Positions 34,601 through 46,639 of a stretch of DNA of 64,000 nt are shown piece after piece (position 1 is the stretch's first letter; every line of letters starts with the position of its first letter). The DNA comes from Datura wrightii. Its lineage: Eukaryota > Streptophyta > Magnoliopsida > Solanales > Solanaceae. The notes under the pieces are model-generated. The model was not told where the DNA came from, ran no database searches, and saw only the letters and a program-made list of their open reading frames with translations. The stretch lies in the NCBI GenBank assembly GCA_035772735.1, contig JASDFA010000027.1, positions 37,492,001 through 37,556,000 on the forward strand, read 5' to 3'. The position numbers were made by a program, and so were the translations under genes.

Positions 34601-37019
34601 TTCCTTACCAACAAAGTCGATGTCTGATGATCTGACCACGAGTTCCCATGTTGAAAAGCTTATTAGAGACTTGGAAAGTCAATCTACTGAGGTGCAAACG
34701 GCAGCTGCAGCAGAGTTGCGATTTCTTGCAAAGCACAACATGGAAAACCGATCTATTATAGGTCGTTGTGGGGCTATTGCTCCACTTATCTCTTTGCTAA
34801 ACTCTGATGTGAAACCAACTCAAGAGCATGCTGTCACAGCATTACTAAACTTATCAATAAATGAAAACATCAAGGCCATGATTGCGGAGCAAGGGGCGCT
34901 TGAACCCCTCATCCATGTCCTCAGAACTGGAAATGCGGGAGCAAAAGAGAATGCTGCTGCAGCTCTTTTTAGTCTGTCTCTTCTGGAAGAGTACAGAAAA
35001 AAGATTGGACGTTCTGGAGCAGTTAAAGCCTTGGTTGATCTTCTCGGTTTAGGTACCATCAGAGGGAAAAAAGATGCTGCTACAGCATTATTTAACCTGT
35101 CAATATTTCATGAAAATAAGGCTCGCATCATTCAGGCTGGAGCCGTGAAGCATCTCATTAGGTTGTTGGACCCTTCGAATGAAATGGTTGATAAGGCTGT
35201 TGCTCTTCTTGCAAATTTGTCTACCATTTCAGAGGGCTGCTTAGCTATTGCCCGAGAGGGTGGTATACCATCACTAGTCGAGATTGTTGAAACCGGATCT
35301 CATCGGGGGAAGGAAAATGCTGCCTCAATACTGCTGCAACTGTGTCTCAACAGTCCCAAGTATTGTCGATTAGTGTTGCAAGAAGGTGCTGTTCCACCTC
35401 TAGTTGCATTGTCTCAGTCGGGCTCCCCAAGAGCAAAGGAGAAGGTATGTAGTTTTCTCTTCTTTAAAGAGTTCCCATTTTGCACTATCCATTTCAATCT
35501 TTCTGTTCTTCCTAAATGTCATCTGCTTACTAAATGTAGTGCCTGAGAAATTAAAGGCCCGGTCTACAACTTAAATGGAAGACTGTATCCGTTAAAATAA
35601 AATCTACTTCATCTGGATCCAATGACTAGACAAACATTTATATAGGAAAAGATTCTACTCAGTCTTAGGAGGGTTTATACATTTCCGGTGTGCATCATCA
35701 CGTCTTGCCCTCTGACAAATTTCAAGCTGCTTGTAAGTACACTCAATATACCCCCCATCATGATGCAACATGGGGTGTGGGTAGTGCCGGCAAAGTTTAT
35801 CTAATTTTTGATTACTGGCCATATTTATGCGGGTTCAGTGAGTGATACTAAAAATGGGTAAAATATGGATTCAACCCATTTTTAAACAGTACAAAAAAAT
35901 TTACTTTTCGGTTACTCATAGTTTATTCAGATAAATGTGGCAAATAAACAATACTATTTTCTTTGCTTTGGACTTACAGTAAAGACTTCAATAAAATATA
36001 ATTTCAAAATTATATCTATTTTTTGTTGAGTCTTTTAGGGTAGGATTCTGAACTGGAATGAAAAGCTTCTTCAATTGAACTTTAAAAAGAACAAAATTTA
36101 CTTGCCATTATAAACATTATATGCTCTTATTTTTAATGAAAAAATGATCCCGAAACTAGCTATATGCTGTCATATATAAATGTATACATAGTTAACTAGA
36201 TATGTAGAAACAGGCAAATAAACACATTCACTCACTTCCACTTGCACTAACACACACATCAAATACCAGAAATCATCAACTTACAGTGGGTGTGTTCGGT
36301 ACTGAATGTTTTCCGATTTTCTCATGTTCCATTGATTAAAAATTTGAAAAATATTTTCTCTAAAAAGTAACTTTTTTAAGAATGATGAAAATAACTTCCT
36401 CAGTGAAAGTAGGAAAAATAAACTTAATCTTTTCTTTGTTTTCTAATTCATTAGAAACAATTGGATATCAATGTTATCTACTTGACTAAAACAGCAAATT
36501 TTGTTTGTTGTTTATTATTTTTCTCCCTTTATTCCATTATACATAGACTCATTTTTATAAGAAATATATCAAAGAATCATCACTACAGCCTACAGGTAAC
36601 AATGACCTTGCTTCAGGTTCCTTTGTATCTCGGCAATACATTTTAAAAAGCTCATTTCGCATGTGTTCAGGAAATCAGCATTCTGCTCATTTTTTTTTCA
36701 AAGATACGGGTTAAATGTGGGTAAGCCCACTTTTAACCCGCCCATATATTACCCAACCCATTTTCAATCCACATAAAATATTGGTTGGTTGTTTTCAATC
36801 CACCTAAATTCTACCCTACCCATCCATTTGCCGCTCCTAGGTGTGGGTAACAGGAAAGCCATGACAGTTTTCTCTTTCTTTATCCTTTTTTTAGTGTTAA
36901 TATTCCTAGTGTCAGAATGATAATTTTTGTATTTTCTCTTTATAACGGAGCAGGCACAACAACTTCTCAGTCATTTCCGCAGCCAGCGTGAAGGAGCCAC
37001 AGCAAGGGGGAAGTCATGA
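31692..37019 (+). CDS. PUB3: U-box/ARM-repeat E3 ubiquitin ligase, PUB3-like (4 coding exons)
   Basis: Ubiquitin-protein ligase: the U-box docks an E2 enzyme and the ARM repeats bind substrates or partners. Exons 31692-31967, 33303-33419, 33567-35444 and 36954-37019 all join in phase 0 with GT-AG introns, giving 778 codons against about 760 in Arabidopsis PUB3. The start MELTSVRCLVNSISRFIHL matches the conserved N-terminus of the family (UND domain, residues 1-220). The U-box IPPYFRCPLSLELMVNPVI..SGQTYEKASIQKWL..CPKT occupies about 233-306. A Ser-rich linker runs to about 490. About six ARM repeats follow (493-765; ALLNLSINENIKAMIAEQGAL, AAAALFSLSLLEEYRKKIG). The last exon gives AQQLLSHFRSQREGATARGKS. 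No stops or frameshifts, so the gene looks functional. Intron 4 contains a hAT element. The paralogue PUB4 is the alternative, but the N-terminus favours PUB3. Confidence 0.92.
35782..36839. mobile_element. Non-autonomous hAT element in PUB3-like intron 4, TSD GGTGTGGG
   Basis: 1058 bp bounded by perfect 8-bp duplications GGTGTGGG (35774-35781 and 36840-36847), the size expected for hAT. Ends TAGTGCCGGCAAA and, on the complement, TAGGAGCGGCAAA form a short imperfect inverted repeat typical of Tip100-like hAT termini. Subterminal regions carry several 'acccatttt' / 'gggttgggtaa' motifs. No transposase ORF. It makes up about 70% of the intron. Confidence 0.9.
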
Positions 37020-37614
37020 TGTAGAGGTTTTGGGTCATTGAGTCATGCTGCTTTGCCGTTGGGTTCAATATTCAGAGAATCATCGTTCTTTCCAGGAGCA
37101 ATTTTTTTTTCTTTCTAAAATCATCTGTAGTTTCCTCATTCTTGTTTGTTTTACCATTAGGAAGTTGTTTGCAACTGGTTAGGACTTTGATATGTAAATG
37201 GTAGTAGATTCTTATGTTATAGCTTTCCGGATTGGCAGCAAATGCTAATAAGGTTTTGTCCCTATGATTGCTTTTCGTCTCTAGAAAGACTATTTGTTAG
37301 GTAGATATTGTATATGTGAGAAGTTGTGAATACTCATGTTTAGAGTAACTACACTGGATCTATCTTCTAATCACATGAAACATCTGTTGTTGACGTTGAA
37401 TCATTAACCAAAATTGACCCATATTTCATCCTTAACCTACAATTTTGAAAAAAAAGAAAAAAGAAGAGACGTTGGATATTCTCCTTTACTCTTTTTTCTT
37501 TAATCTCTCTCTTCCATTCAGAGTAATTCCCAAATCTGTCATCGCATCATTTTCCCATTGCAATAAGAGTGTGTCGAGCAAAAGTTAATTTTTGCTTTAT
37601 TTTCACACATTTCA
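37020..37614 (+). other. 3' flank of the PUB3-like gene
   Basis: The 3' UTR probably extends some 200-300 bp past the stop; 'aataag' (about 37239) is a weak candidate polyadenylation signal. Nothing else recognisable. Confidence 0.45.
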
Positions 37615-37845
37615 ATCCTTCTCTCTTGTTCTCTCTCTTTTTTTCTTCTTCTAAGTATCTCTTGTTCTCTCTCTTTTTATTTTCTTCCAAGCATCCCCCT
37701 CAAAACTCTTTTTTCTCTCCTTATTTTCTTCTAAGCATCCCCCTCAAAACTCTTGTTCTCTCTCTCCCTCTCTTTTTTTCCCCTAAGTATCCCCCTCAAA
37801 ACTCTTGTTCTCTCTCTTTTTGCTAAGTATCCCCCTCAAACTTCA
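37615..37845 (+). repeat. Pyrimidine-rich minisatellite (about 45-60 bp units)
   Basis: Four to five imperfect copies of a unit built from TCCCCCTCAAAACTC followed by TTGTTCTCTCTCTTTTT and an AAGTATC/AAGCATC joint. Strongly pyrimidine-biased on +. The apparent 85-codon ORF here is the repeat read through, not a gene. Confidence 0.85.
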
Positions 37846-37959
37846 AAGTTGGTGACATCTCATTACTAACTTATGAAGAGTGGGCTGAGCATAAGTTGAG
37901 GAAATTGTAAAACTCGGTGGTTGAAATTGCTATTTGACAGTATGTTTTTCATACTGAGA

Positions 37960-38772
37960 AAGCCAATTACACAATGTCTGCAATCAAATGATCAATAGTG
38001 TTAAATGATATATAATAATCAATAGTCAAAGAAGAATTTGACTAAATTATAATTAATTTGTATATCTTAAACTGATTAAACATGCCCTGCCATGTACGAT
38101 GTGGTATTTCACTTTAGTTCAGATAAGCCCGATCATAAAGCCTCTGAATGTTCTCCTTGAGAGCATTACCGCTCTCTTTTTCCAAAAAAAAATCTTGCAA
38201 AAATAACAATAAACATGTCAAGTCATAAATAAAATATTAATATTAAAAACTATAAATCTAGATAAAAAAAATAAAAATAAACTTACCCAGATCCACCAGG
38301 CACAATCACCACTCTTCTAAGACTGTCTTTCTCTTCTGGTTATGGATTTCTATCTCCTGGTGCCGGTGTCGGTGCTCTATACGACTGGGCTAAGGGTGGA
38401 GTAGAAGTACCCTGTGAATCTAACTCAAAGCTGCTTCTTTGAGTCACAAGCTGGACAAGTAAGGAGATGAACCACTCGGGGGATGAAATATCTGATGATG
38501 AATATGTCGAGTTTTTCCGTGAGTGGAAGCATGACAGATATAGGCATGAAAGTCTGAGAAGTAGTAGAAAATGGAGGCACAGGAGAATATGTCGGATGGC
38601 CAGTGCTATAGGGGACATAAGACACAAATGGAGAAGAATGCGTATGTAGAATAGATGAAAGACCACCTAAAGCAGCGCTAGAATCTAGTGGTCTCCAAGG
38701 TGCTTTCCTACTACTCTTACTCGATTTACTACTCCTACTACTATGACCTCGGTCACCATCACCTGACGACAT
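37960..38772 (-). pseudogene. CACTA-associated ORF, Transposase_24-type, fragments
   Basis: The minus strand starts MSSGDGDRGHSSRSSKSSKSS, followed by a Pro/Ser-rich segment (HTHSSPFVSYVPYSTGHPTYSP). A frameshift near 38440 follows, then SRRV-like LRRVVIVPGGSG, ending at a splice donor GGG|GTAAGT at about 38286. A further piece at about 38060-38170 (ALKENIQRLYDRAYLN-stop-SEIPH) matches the Transposase_24 core. Broken by at least one frameshift and one stop. Confidence 0.6.
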
Positions 38773-38818
38773 CTACATATAAGTTTATATTAGAATATAT
38801 AAAAAAATTACAAGTATT

Positions 38819-41245
38819 TGTCATGACCCAAACGTACACCCGGATCATTGACACGGGACAAGGAGCCCCGAGAGACTCCAAGTCGACCCATGGCCTGAGC
38901 ATACATCTAATTCAATCACATGAGCGGAAGACTCAACATAAAGAACATAATCATAACATAGCATAAGGAACAAACAATACTAGATTTATACAATACGACA
39001 GAATACATCTGATAGGCTGACAAGCCTCTAAACATGAAGGGCAGACTGATGGGACAATTCCCCAACTAATCCATCATCCAAAAACTGAAAGGAATAACAA
39101 AGAGTATGAACATTTAGCCCTCGGAACATGAGGACTCACCAAGTGCACTGATATCAAGGCCGAACTATCTACGGGTGAGGATGAGCCTAAAAACTGGGAC
39201 CTGTATCATGAAACGATATAGCATAGAAAGTATGCGGTCAGTACGTGAAATGTACTGAGTATGCGAGGTAAGTAAAACGGACATTTAAAACATAAATAAA
39301 GTCCATAAATGATCACAAGAGTAGAACAACATGCTCATATCATAAATCATAATAACATATCATATGGCTCAAGGTTTTCAAAACATTCATAATATATCAT
39401 AGTCATAGTCATAATAGAAGAGATTTACTTAACGTGACTTGAGTCAACATACATAATCATAACATGCATAAATCATGAGGAACAGTGGGAGATCCTCTTA
39501 ATCGACATACCCCATATAAGCACACATGAAACCCGACTTGTAACCCTAGTCGGGAGGGTGTTCGTAGCTTGCCAAGGGTAGGAATCATGAAAGTGTGATA
39601 TCACCACGAAAAGGGCCATTTGGGCTGGAGACAAACATGAAAGGGGTCCCAACGTACCTACGGTGGCACATAGTTCTTGAGATCCGGAGCTAAATCGTGA
39701 GCCCCGAACCTACTCGGTGTTCGATACTACTCCCAAAACATATATAGTGCTCATAATAATGCATACATGAATTCATGGGCTAGTTAAATCATGATAATAG
39801 TAAACATGAATTATAATTCATGAACCTATATCATGAACATACGTGTAGATAAAAGTTCATGAATTATAATAGTAAATTCATGAACATACGTGAACATACA
39901 TGAACATGAATTATAATTCATGAACCTGTATTATACAGGTTTACTATTATAATTTCATTATAATTCATGAATTATACTCCCAAAACAAGTATGTATGTTG
40001 GTTCAAGTCATGTTAGCCAAAAACATAATTCATGAATTATAAAATTCATACATACTTGTATATCATGCATGTAGCTTGAAATTCATAAGTTCGTAGTAGA
40101 TAACATAATAAATTCATAATTCACACTGGGCTTATCAAAACACCAATGGGTCATAAATCGATTCATCATGAGGGCATGCATAAACAAGCTTAATTGTTTA
40201 GAAATTCAAAATCAACAATATTATAATCAATTTGAATTTCAAAGGATGATCAAAATCAGTAGATTATGATAATATTTCAAAATCACAAGACCCATAATTA
40301 AATCATTTAATTTATACAAATAGAATATAAAACCCCATGAGTTTTTAAATAATTTTGAGTGAAATCATTGTGTAGGAACATGGGTGTGGAAGAATCCACC
40401 CGTTGAAGACCTTACATGCCTAAGATTATCAACTTCTAACCCTCCTTAAAAGCCCAAGAATGAAACTGAAGGAAATGAGGTGAAAAGCTTGAAATCTCCC
40501 CTTAGATCACTTGTCAAAATCCTTGCATGCATGAATGAGAGTTTAGGAAGGTTTATTTTCTTAATAACCTAGTTTTTCCAAGACAAAACGACGTAGTTTA
40601 GAGCCTTATATCTTGAAAAAATAAAAAATACCCTTAATGAACCTGCCCTAAAAATTGGCCGGATGGAACCCATGGGTGGTACCAATGGATCGTGGGAACC
40701 ACCAACGGCCCTTCATGTCTCTCATGGAATGAACTGCTGATGATCCATTCTCGGAACCAAATAACGGGTCAACAGGATGACCCGTGCCTCCAACCCACGA
40801 CTTGTTACATCGTCCGTGGTTAGTCCTCTGAATGTTGGCATCTCATCTTCTAACGGGTCACACCACGACCCGTCACCACAAACAACAGATCGTTGTTTCC
40901 CCCCATCAAGCCTACTGAAAAACTTAATCTTCAAACCACGACCACAATCAAAGACCCGTGGCTTCTCCTAACGGGTCATTGGGTCTCCTGTTGTATGTTA
41001 CCTGATGCACCCAACTCCTTCCCACGACTGCTAATGACGACTCGTTGTTTCCCACAACGAGTCGTCATATCTCCCGTGGTTTGCACTGTCACCCAACCTT
41101 TCCCCAACCACGACTCATTACAACGACCTGTGGTATGTCACCACGAGTCGTACCTTGACCCATCCTGAGATAATTTTTCCTAATTTTATGCAGTTTTTAA
41201 TTTTTCACTTTCGGGTCTACTCCTATGCACTTCCGGGGTATTAAA
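38819..41245 (-). repeat. Solo gypsy LTR (family E), TSD GTATT
   Basis: 2427 bp from TGTCATGACCC to GGGTATTAAA, flanked by GTATT (38814-38818 and 41246-41250). It aligns along most of its length with the LTR at 59647-61930, so the + strand shows the complement of the LTR. A block of ACGGGTCRT / ACGACYCGTTG motifs sits at about 40680-41165. It differs from its relative by an AT-rich palindromic expansion at 39790-40060. No internal sequence, so recombination left a single LTR. Confidence 0.9.
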
Positions 41246-41489
41246 GTATTAAATATAATAATTGCTTAAAAGAAATAAACCAACTTGCTAATCATCATTC
41301 TCCCATTCTTCTTCCTCGCTTGTTTTATTTCCATCATTTTTCCATTCTTCCTCCTCACTTATTTCATAATCATCATTTGATTCTTCCCCTCGCTTGATTC
41401 ATTTTCATTTTCTGATTTTTCCTCAATATTAGCAATTTCAATTGCCTCATCATTAGAAACTTATTTTAATGTGTTTAGGATGCCCTAAA

Positions 41490-42440
41490 CTATGTTCTAA
41501 TTCAGCATCCACAGTTTGATGAACAACTTCCACGTCGTTTTGGTACACCACATCCAACATATTATCAATTTCAATCCTATCTATGAGCTTAGTCTTTATG
41601 ACCATCCACCGATCAACCTTCTCTTTGCACAAAGATATGGAGCATACTACATCTGCTTAGCATTTTGTGCAATGATCATATTCACAAAACTTACAATTAT
41701 CTAGATTACCGTCATTCTTATAGAACAACATGCAACTATTTTTCACAATAATAAATTCATACGACAATCCTAACTTGGAAATCAATTTTCTTTGCTTGAT
41801 AGAAACTTAGGGTTAACTAGTTCCCCTAAGAGACCAACCATACAATCCATAGTAGCTTGAGGAACCCTCCAATATAATTTGATATTAATTAATCTAACTG
41901 CAATAAAAAATCAGAATACGGACTCCCTACACATAATACGACTAGCCTCTTCTAGTTGTTGATAGAAGCTCATTGCTTCTTCATTAGGAGTTTTTTCGAA
42001 ATACTGTTCGGGTTTCATCCCTTATTATATCCCGAATGCATCATTTACCATTTCATGCACCCTATCATGTTGAACACTACTTTGATAATGTGCAGACCTA
42101 CTACATTCACCCACTGACAAATTATAAAATATACCATTCTTCAGTCTCACCATGATCATTCCACACAAAATATCTAGGCTTAAACCCATAATGGTAGATA
42201 TGAACTATAATTTTCTCGGATTTAAAATTTTTTCATGTAGTTGCATTGTGTACAAGGATACCTAATCAACCTTTTAATTTGAAAAGGATAAAATGACATT
42301 GTATGATTGATAAATTCTCTAACACCCTTGAATAAATTCATCTCCCATGCCCCCACGATATTTATTAGTTCTATCATACATCCATACACGATGATTCATA
42401 TATAAAATATAGATATTTTAGATCACATATAAATTTAGAT
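41490..42440 (-). pseudogene. CACTA TNP2-type transposase, internally deleted
   Basis: Minus-strand reading from 42440: a transposase-associated domain (WMYDRTNKYRGGMGDEFIQGVREFI..IRYPCTQCNY..HIYHYGFKPRYFVWNDHGE). Then a TNP2 portion (FYQQLEEASRIMCRESV; VPQATMDCMVGLLGELVNP; CMLFYKNDGNLDNCKFC). It then jumps straight to a DUF4216-like C-terminus (CKEKVDRWMVIKTKLIDRIEIDN..VHQTVDAELEHSLGHP). The catalytic middle is missing and there are several stops. Confidence 0.75.
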
Positions 42441-42954
42441 TAATTAGTTTATATTGATAATTAAATTTTATTATTTAATGGTTACTAATTATTCGATAAA
42501 CGTCCTCCAAATATAAGTCAAATTTTAATGTAATTATATTTTTAGTATTTAATAATTAATTACTAAAATTATATGTGGTTAAGAAATTTGACCATGTAAT
42601 GATAAATTAAAATTAACCACGTGAACAACACCCTCCGAAATCACTGTTACGAAATTTTTGTAATAATTAAATCATGAATATAAAATTTTAATAATTATTA
42701 AATTTGAATTATTATATTATTAATCTATATTTTAATAATTATTAAATTTAGATTATTATCTATATAACAATATTAAGAACCTAAATGAAACTAAATTTAT
42801 AAATTTCAAATTAACTAACACATTCATATTGACAATGAACATCAAATATAATTATTTAAATTAAAAAAAGAGCCATCACTACACATAATTAGGTTAACAA
42901 AATCTATACTTTTACCACATATTCAAGTTAATATACATCAACTACTTGGTAATC

Positions 42955-43825
42955 TCTAAAACTCTCAAAATGGGCTAACCCAGCCCAACCCAGCCCAAGC
43001 CTCGAGGGCCAGGAAGTTTGATGGGCTAGGACGGGCCAATCCTTTATTTTAAAGGGCCTTAAATTGGTCAGCCCAACCCAACCCTAAAAGGGCCGCGGGC
43101 TAGGGCAGACTAGCCCTTCGTTTTTATAGATTTTTTTAATAAGAAAATTTCTTTTCAATATACATTTAAACTTATAGGTATGATAATTTATTAAAATTTC
43201 TAACATATGATTATATGAAAGTGCATGATTCTACAATAATTTATAGCATATTCAACACCAACACATCGTCAAGCATATTCGAATTCGCTAATAAAATTAT
43301 CTTAAGTAACATCTTCATTTTCGTCTACATTCATATGCAAATTTAATTAGTTAAAAATTATCAAATAACAATATATCAAAATTAATAATATCTAAATTCA
43401 CTTTAATATATTACCACTTTGAATTTGGGTAAAGTCGTGCAACCGATTTCAAGTTACAGCAAGTGTTTGAACATTTTCATGATGGATGCAATTTTTATAC
43501 TTGGTGAGTAGAAATTTTAATATGAGGAATTTAACGCTAAATGAGTAAAGTATTGTGTAAGATATTAAGACTTATTCAGTAATTTGACTCTATTCTTAAT
43601 TTTTACTTCTTTTTTTCACAATTTTCTTTTAAATTTAAATTTAAATTAAATAGTCTTTTGATCCATGAGTCGGCCTCAGCCAGCCTAAGTCAAGCCTCAA
43701 GGGCCAACAGGCTGACTTGGGCCAGACTTATAAGTCCCAATTTAAATGGTCTTAAAAATCTTAACCCAACCCTACCCTAACAAGCGGGATGGGTTGGCTA
43801 GCCTCAAGGGCGAACTTAATTTTGA
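42955..43825. repeat. Candidate hAT-like non-autonomous element with CCCAACCC-rich ends
   Basis: Two related GC-rich blocks (42965-43130 and 43660-43815) rich in GGGCTARCCC / CCCAACCC surround an AT-rich core. The outermost sequences CTCTCAAAAT and, on the complement, GCCATCAAAAT may be the terminal repeats. A clean 8-bp duplication was not found. Inserted within the CACTA remnant. Confidence 0.4.
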
Positions 43826-43829
43826 TGGC

Positions 43830-44572
43830 TGTAGTAATTATTAAATTGATGAATACAAACTAACCTAAGTAGAATAATACATTAATATTAAACCTAAAAT
43901 CTAATTATAATAATGCAATTAAAAATTTTAAAAACGCTAACCTTGAAATTAGAGAGGACGGACAGTGGCTATGGAGGGATGCTGGGGGGTGAGAGGAACA
44001 ATGGGGATATAGGAGGGACGCCGGTGAGCTGGGAGGTGCGTTAATGGGGGTTTAGGGTGCGGAATCACCGGAGAGGTTCAGAGAAATGAGAGAGAAGAGA
44101 GAAGAGAGAAATGGGAGAAGAAAGACTGTCTGGGTTGATTTAATTAGACAACCGACATACATGATCACGTAGTCCATCTGTTTATCTATTAAATAAATTG
44201 ATCAAATCTTGACCAAAAAAATTGATGGAGTAAATGACCCTGTCCCTCGATTTGTAGGAATTATTTTAAATTTTTATTTAAAAATAATAATTATTTCAAA
44301 TAACGATTCTGTTCATCAGGTAGGTAAAGTATTTTTTTTAATTAGATAAGGTTCTGTCCGTCGGATTATCAAATTCTATTTCAGAAAAAATTATTCGCTT
44401 GAAAAATACCGACAAAGAAACTGACGGATAGTGTAGGTTTATTAAATTTTTTTATACAAATTAAATAAAAATTTTAAAAAAATGATGGACAGGCCCGATT
44501 TTTCCTCCATTTTGTGCGACCGACCCTATCCATCGAGATTCGTCCCTCATTTTTGAGTAGTTTTTAGTAGTG
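43830..44572 (-). other. CACTA 5' terminal region
   Basis: Minus-strand start of the CACTA remnant: terminal repeat at 44572, then subterminal repeats of the CTGTCCGTCGG type (44240-44540). A pyrimidine-rich leader (complement of 43960-44150) is presumably the transposase 5' UTR. No complete ORF. Confidence 0.55.
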
Positions 44573-45811
44573 AAAGTTCATCGGAGATAAAATTTAATGC
44601 AATATAATTTTATATAATTGTGTAAAAGTGTGTGTTTAAACACATCTTATACACTATTATTAGTTTATATATGGAAAAAGAGTCAAAAATAACTCTAAAC
44701 TATTCAAAATAGGTCAAATTTCTCTCTCGTTATATTTCTGGGTCAAAAATATTTTTGCTGTTATATTTTTGGCTTAAAAATACCCTCCAACTATCCAGAT
44801 GGAACAAAAATTCTTCCTACTAACGGTTATTTTAAAACAAAGGAAAAAGAATCAATTTTACTCTTGCACTATTTGAAATAGGATAATTTTGTCCTTGTTC
44901 TTTTGAAAATAAAATTGAGGGACGGAATGGGGGTGGGAAGAGGGGGGAGAGAGGGGGGAAAAATTGAATATGAGAAATATAATAATATAAGAAAATTAGT
45001 ACAAATACTTTCAAAAAATAAAAAGAAATGGAAACTAGTATAAGCACTTTCAAAAAAATAAAAAGAAATGGCATATAACATTTTTTCTTCTGGTTATGTG
45101 CACATTAGGTATGAATTATTATTTCTTAATATGATGTCATGTATATTTTGTCAACCCTATTAACTCTAATAATAATATGATAAATTATACCTTTAATATG
45201 CTTTACTACTTATTTTAACTTTAAGTCATTCCAGATTTCAGTTGAGAATCAGTATAACAGTTTTTAAAAGAAATAATAGGATAAATATTTAGTTGAAAAT
45301 TTAATATCAATAATTGAAATTTATATTTCATAAATTGGCATTGTATAAAAATTTTCATTTAAAATAGTTAAATTAATCTCATAATCTCCAAAATAATTTG
45401 TTACTCAAATCTTTAAAATTAAGAGTACTTGTCCTAAACCAAACGGAAGACAAAATTATCCAATTTCAAATAGTTTAAGGGCAAAGTTTGCCTATTTACC
45501 CTTGTTTTGGAATGACTGTTAGAATGAAGGATTTTCTTTGGATCCATTTGGATAGCTGGAGATATTTTGAGCCAAAAATATAACGACAAGGATATTTTTT
45601 TACCCAAAAATGTAACAAAAGATATTTGCGCCTCATTTATTTGCACTTAATGGAGGTCTAAATCTGAATGTTTCAGACCTTAGACCATTAAATGCATTTA
45701 TTTTTATTAAGATTTGAGCACTTATTTCATATGAATAAGTTTTAATTATTAAGATCTAGAACAAAGTCTTAATATCGTTAAGAGGTATATTTGGATAATT
45801 TTCACCATACT

Positions 45812-46395
45812 CTGTCCACAACCACCGGCCACCACCATTAACCACCTCTATCATCACAACCACCAACACCATTACCATCTCCAACCACTAGTTATAATCG
45901 CCAACCACTAGTTATAATCACCACTAACTATCTTTGCCACTATTGTTAACCACAATTACCACCGCTAACCACCCCTGACATCACAACAACCACCGGCAAC
46001 CACCACTGCTGCCAACCACTGCTTTCAGTCGTTACTACACATATCAGCTCAATCATTATAATTATATTCACAGGCACCACTACTACCACCATCGTCACCA
46101 CCGCTACCTCTACCACCACTATCACTCACTACCACCATTTTGATCAATTTCTACTACTAACCACGTTCACCATCACAACTAGAACTACCTCCAACTACTA
46201 CAAACATATCGTCAACCACCACACATTCTTCAGCCACTACCATCAACACCGCAAACTCCTAACATCAACCAACTTCACCATCATAACCACTACAACAACC
46301 GTCATCAGCACGTAAGTCACTACAATACCAGCTACCTCCATCATCATAACTATTACCTCCACATTGACTAGCCACTAACATTATATATTACAACG
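45812..46395 (+). repeat. CCA/ACC-rich degenerate triplet array
   Basis: Nearly 600 bp dominated by ACCACC, CCAC, CATCA and AACCACTA units, including a short perfect duplication of 'ccaaccactagttataatc' at about 45882-45920. Pyrimidine and CCA bias on + continues with no sustained ORF. It is the core of the surrounding MITE. Confidence 0.75.
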
Positions 46396-46639
46396 ACTAT
46401 CAATACAAACCATCACTAGCAAACATAAATATTATATTTTTTATCAGATACTAAATTTAATTTTATTAAATAAATATATTTTTAAATATTTAATTATTTT
46501 TTAATTTTAATTATGTTTTAATATATTTATAAATAAATAAAATATGCATATTCAAATGTTAAAAAACAAACAGTCTTAATCATTTAGTAGTTAGATCTAG
46601 AGAAAACATCTGAATCATTTAGATGTGCATTTAGATTCA

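Larger units (their letters stand above)
37850..44572 (-). mobile_element. CACTA (En/Spm) transposon remnant, interrupted by a solo LTR and a hAT-like repeat
   Basis: The right end reads, on the minus strand, CACTACTAAAAACTACTC (from 44572), a CACTA terminal repeat. Subterminal TGTCCGTCGG-type repeats follow. Minus-strand TNP2-type transposase remnants (42440-41490) and a Transposase_24-type ORF (38772-37960) come in the usual CACTA order. A solo gypsy LTR at 38819-41245 separates the two. The left (3') terminus was not found; 37850 is a nominal boundary. Confidence 0.7.

Noticed and set aside
37569..37826. 85-codon ORF
   Set aside because: A read-through of the pyrimidine minisatellite; composition artefact.
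42955..43825. A confident hAT call with target duplication
   Set aside because: End sequences look hAT-like but no matching 8-bp duplication was found, so it is only listed as a low-confidence repeat.
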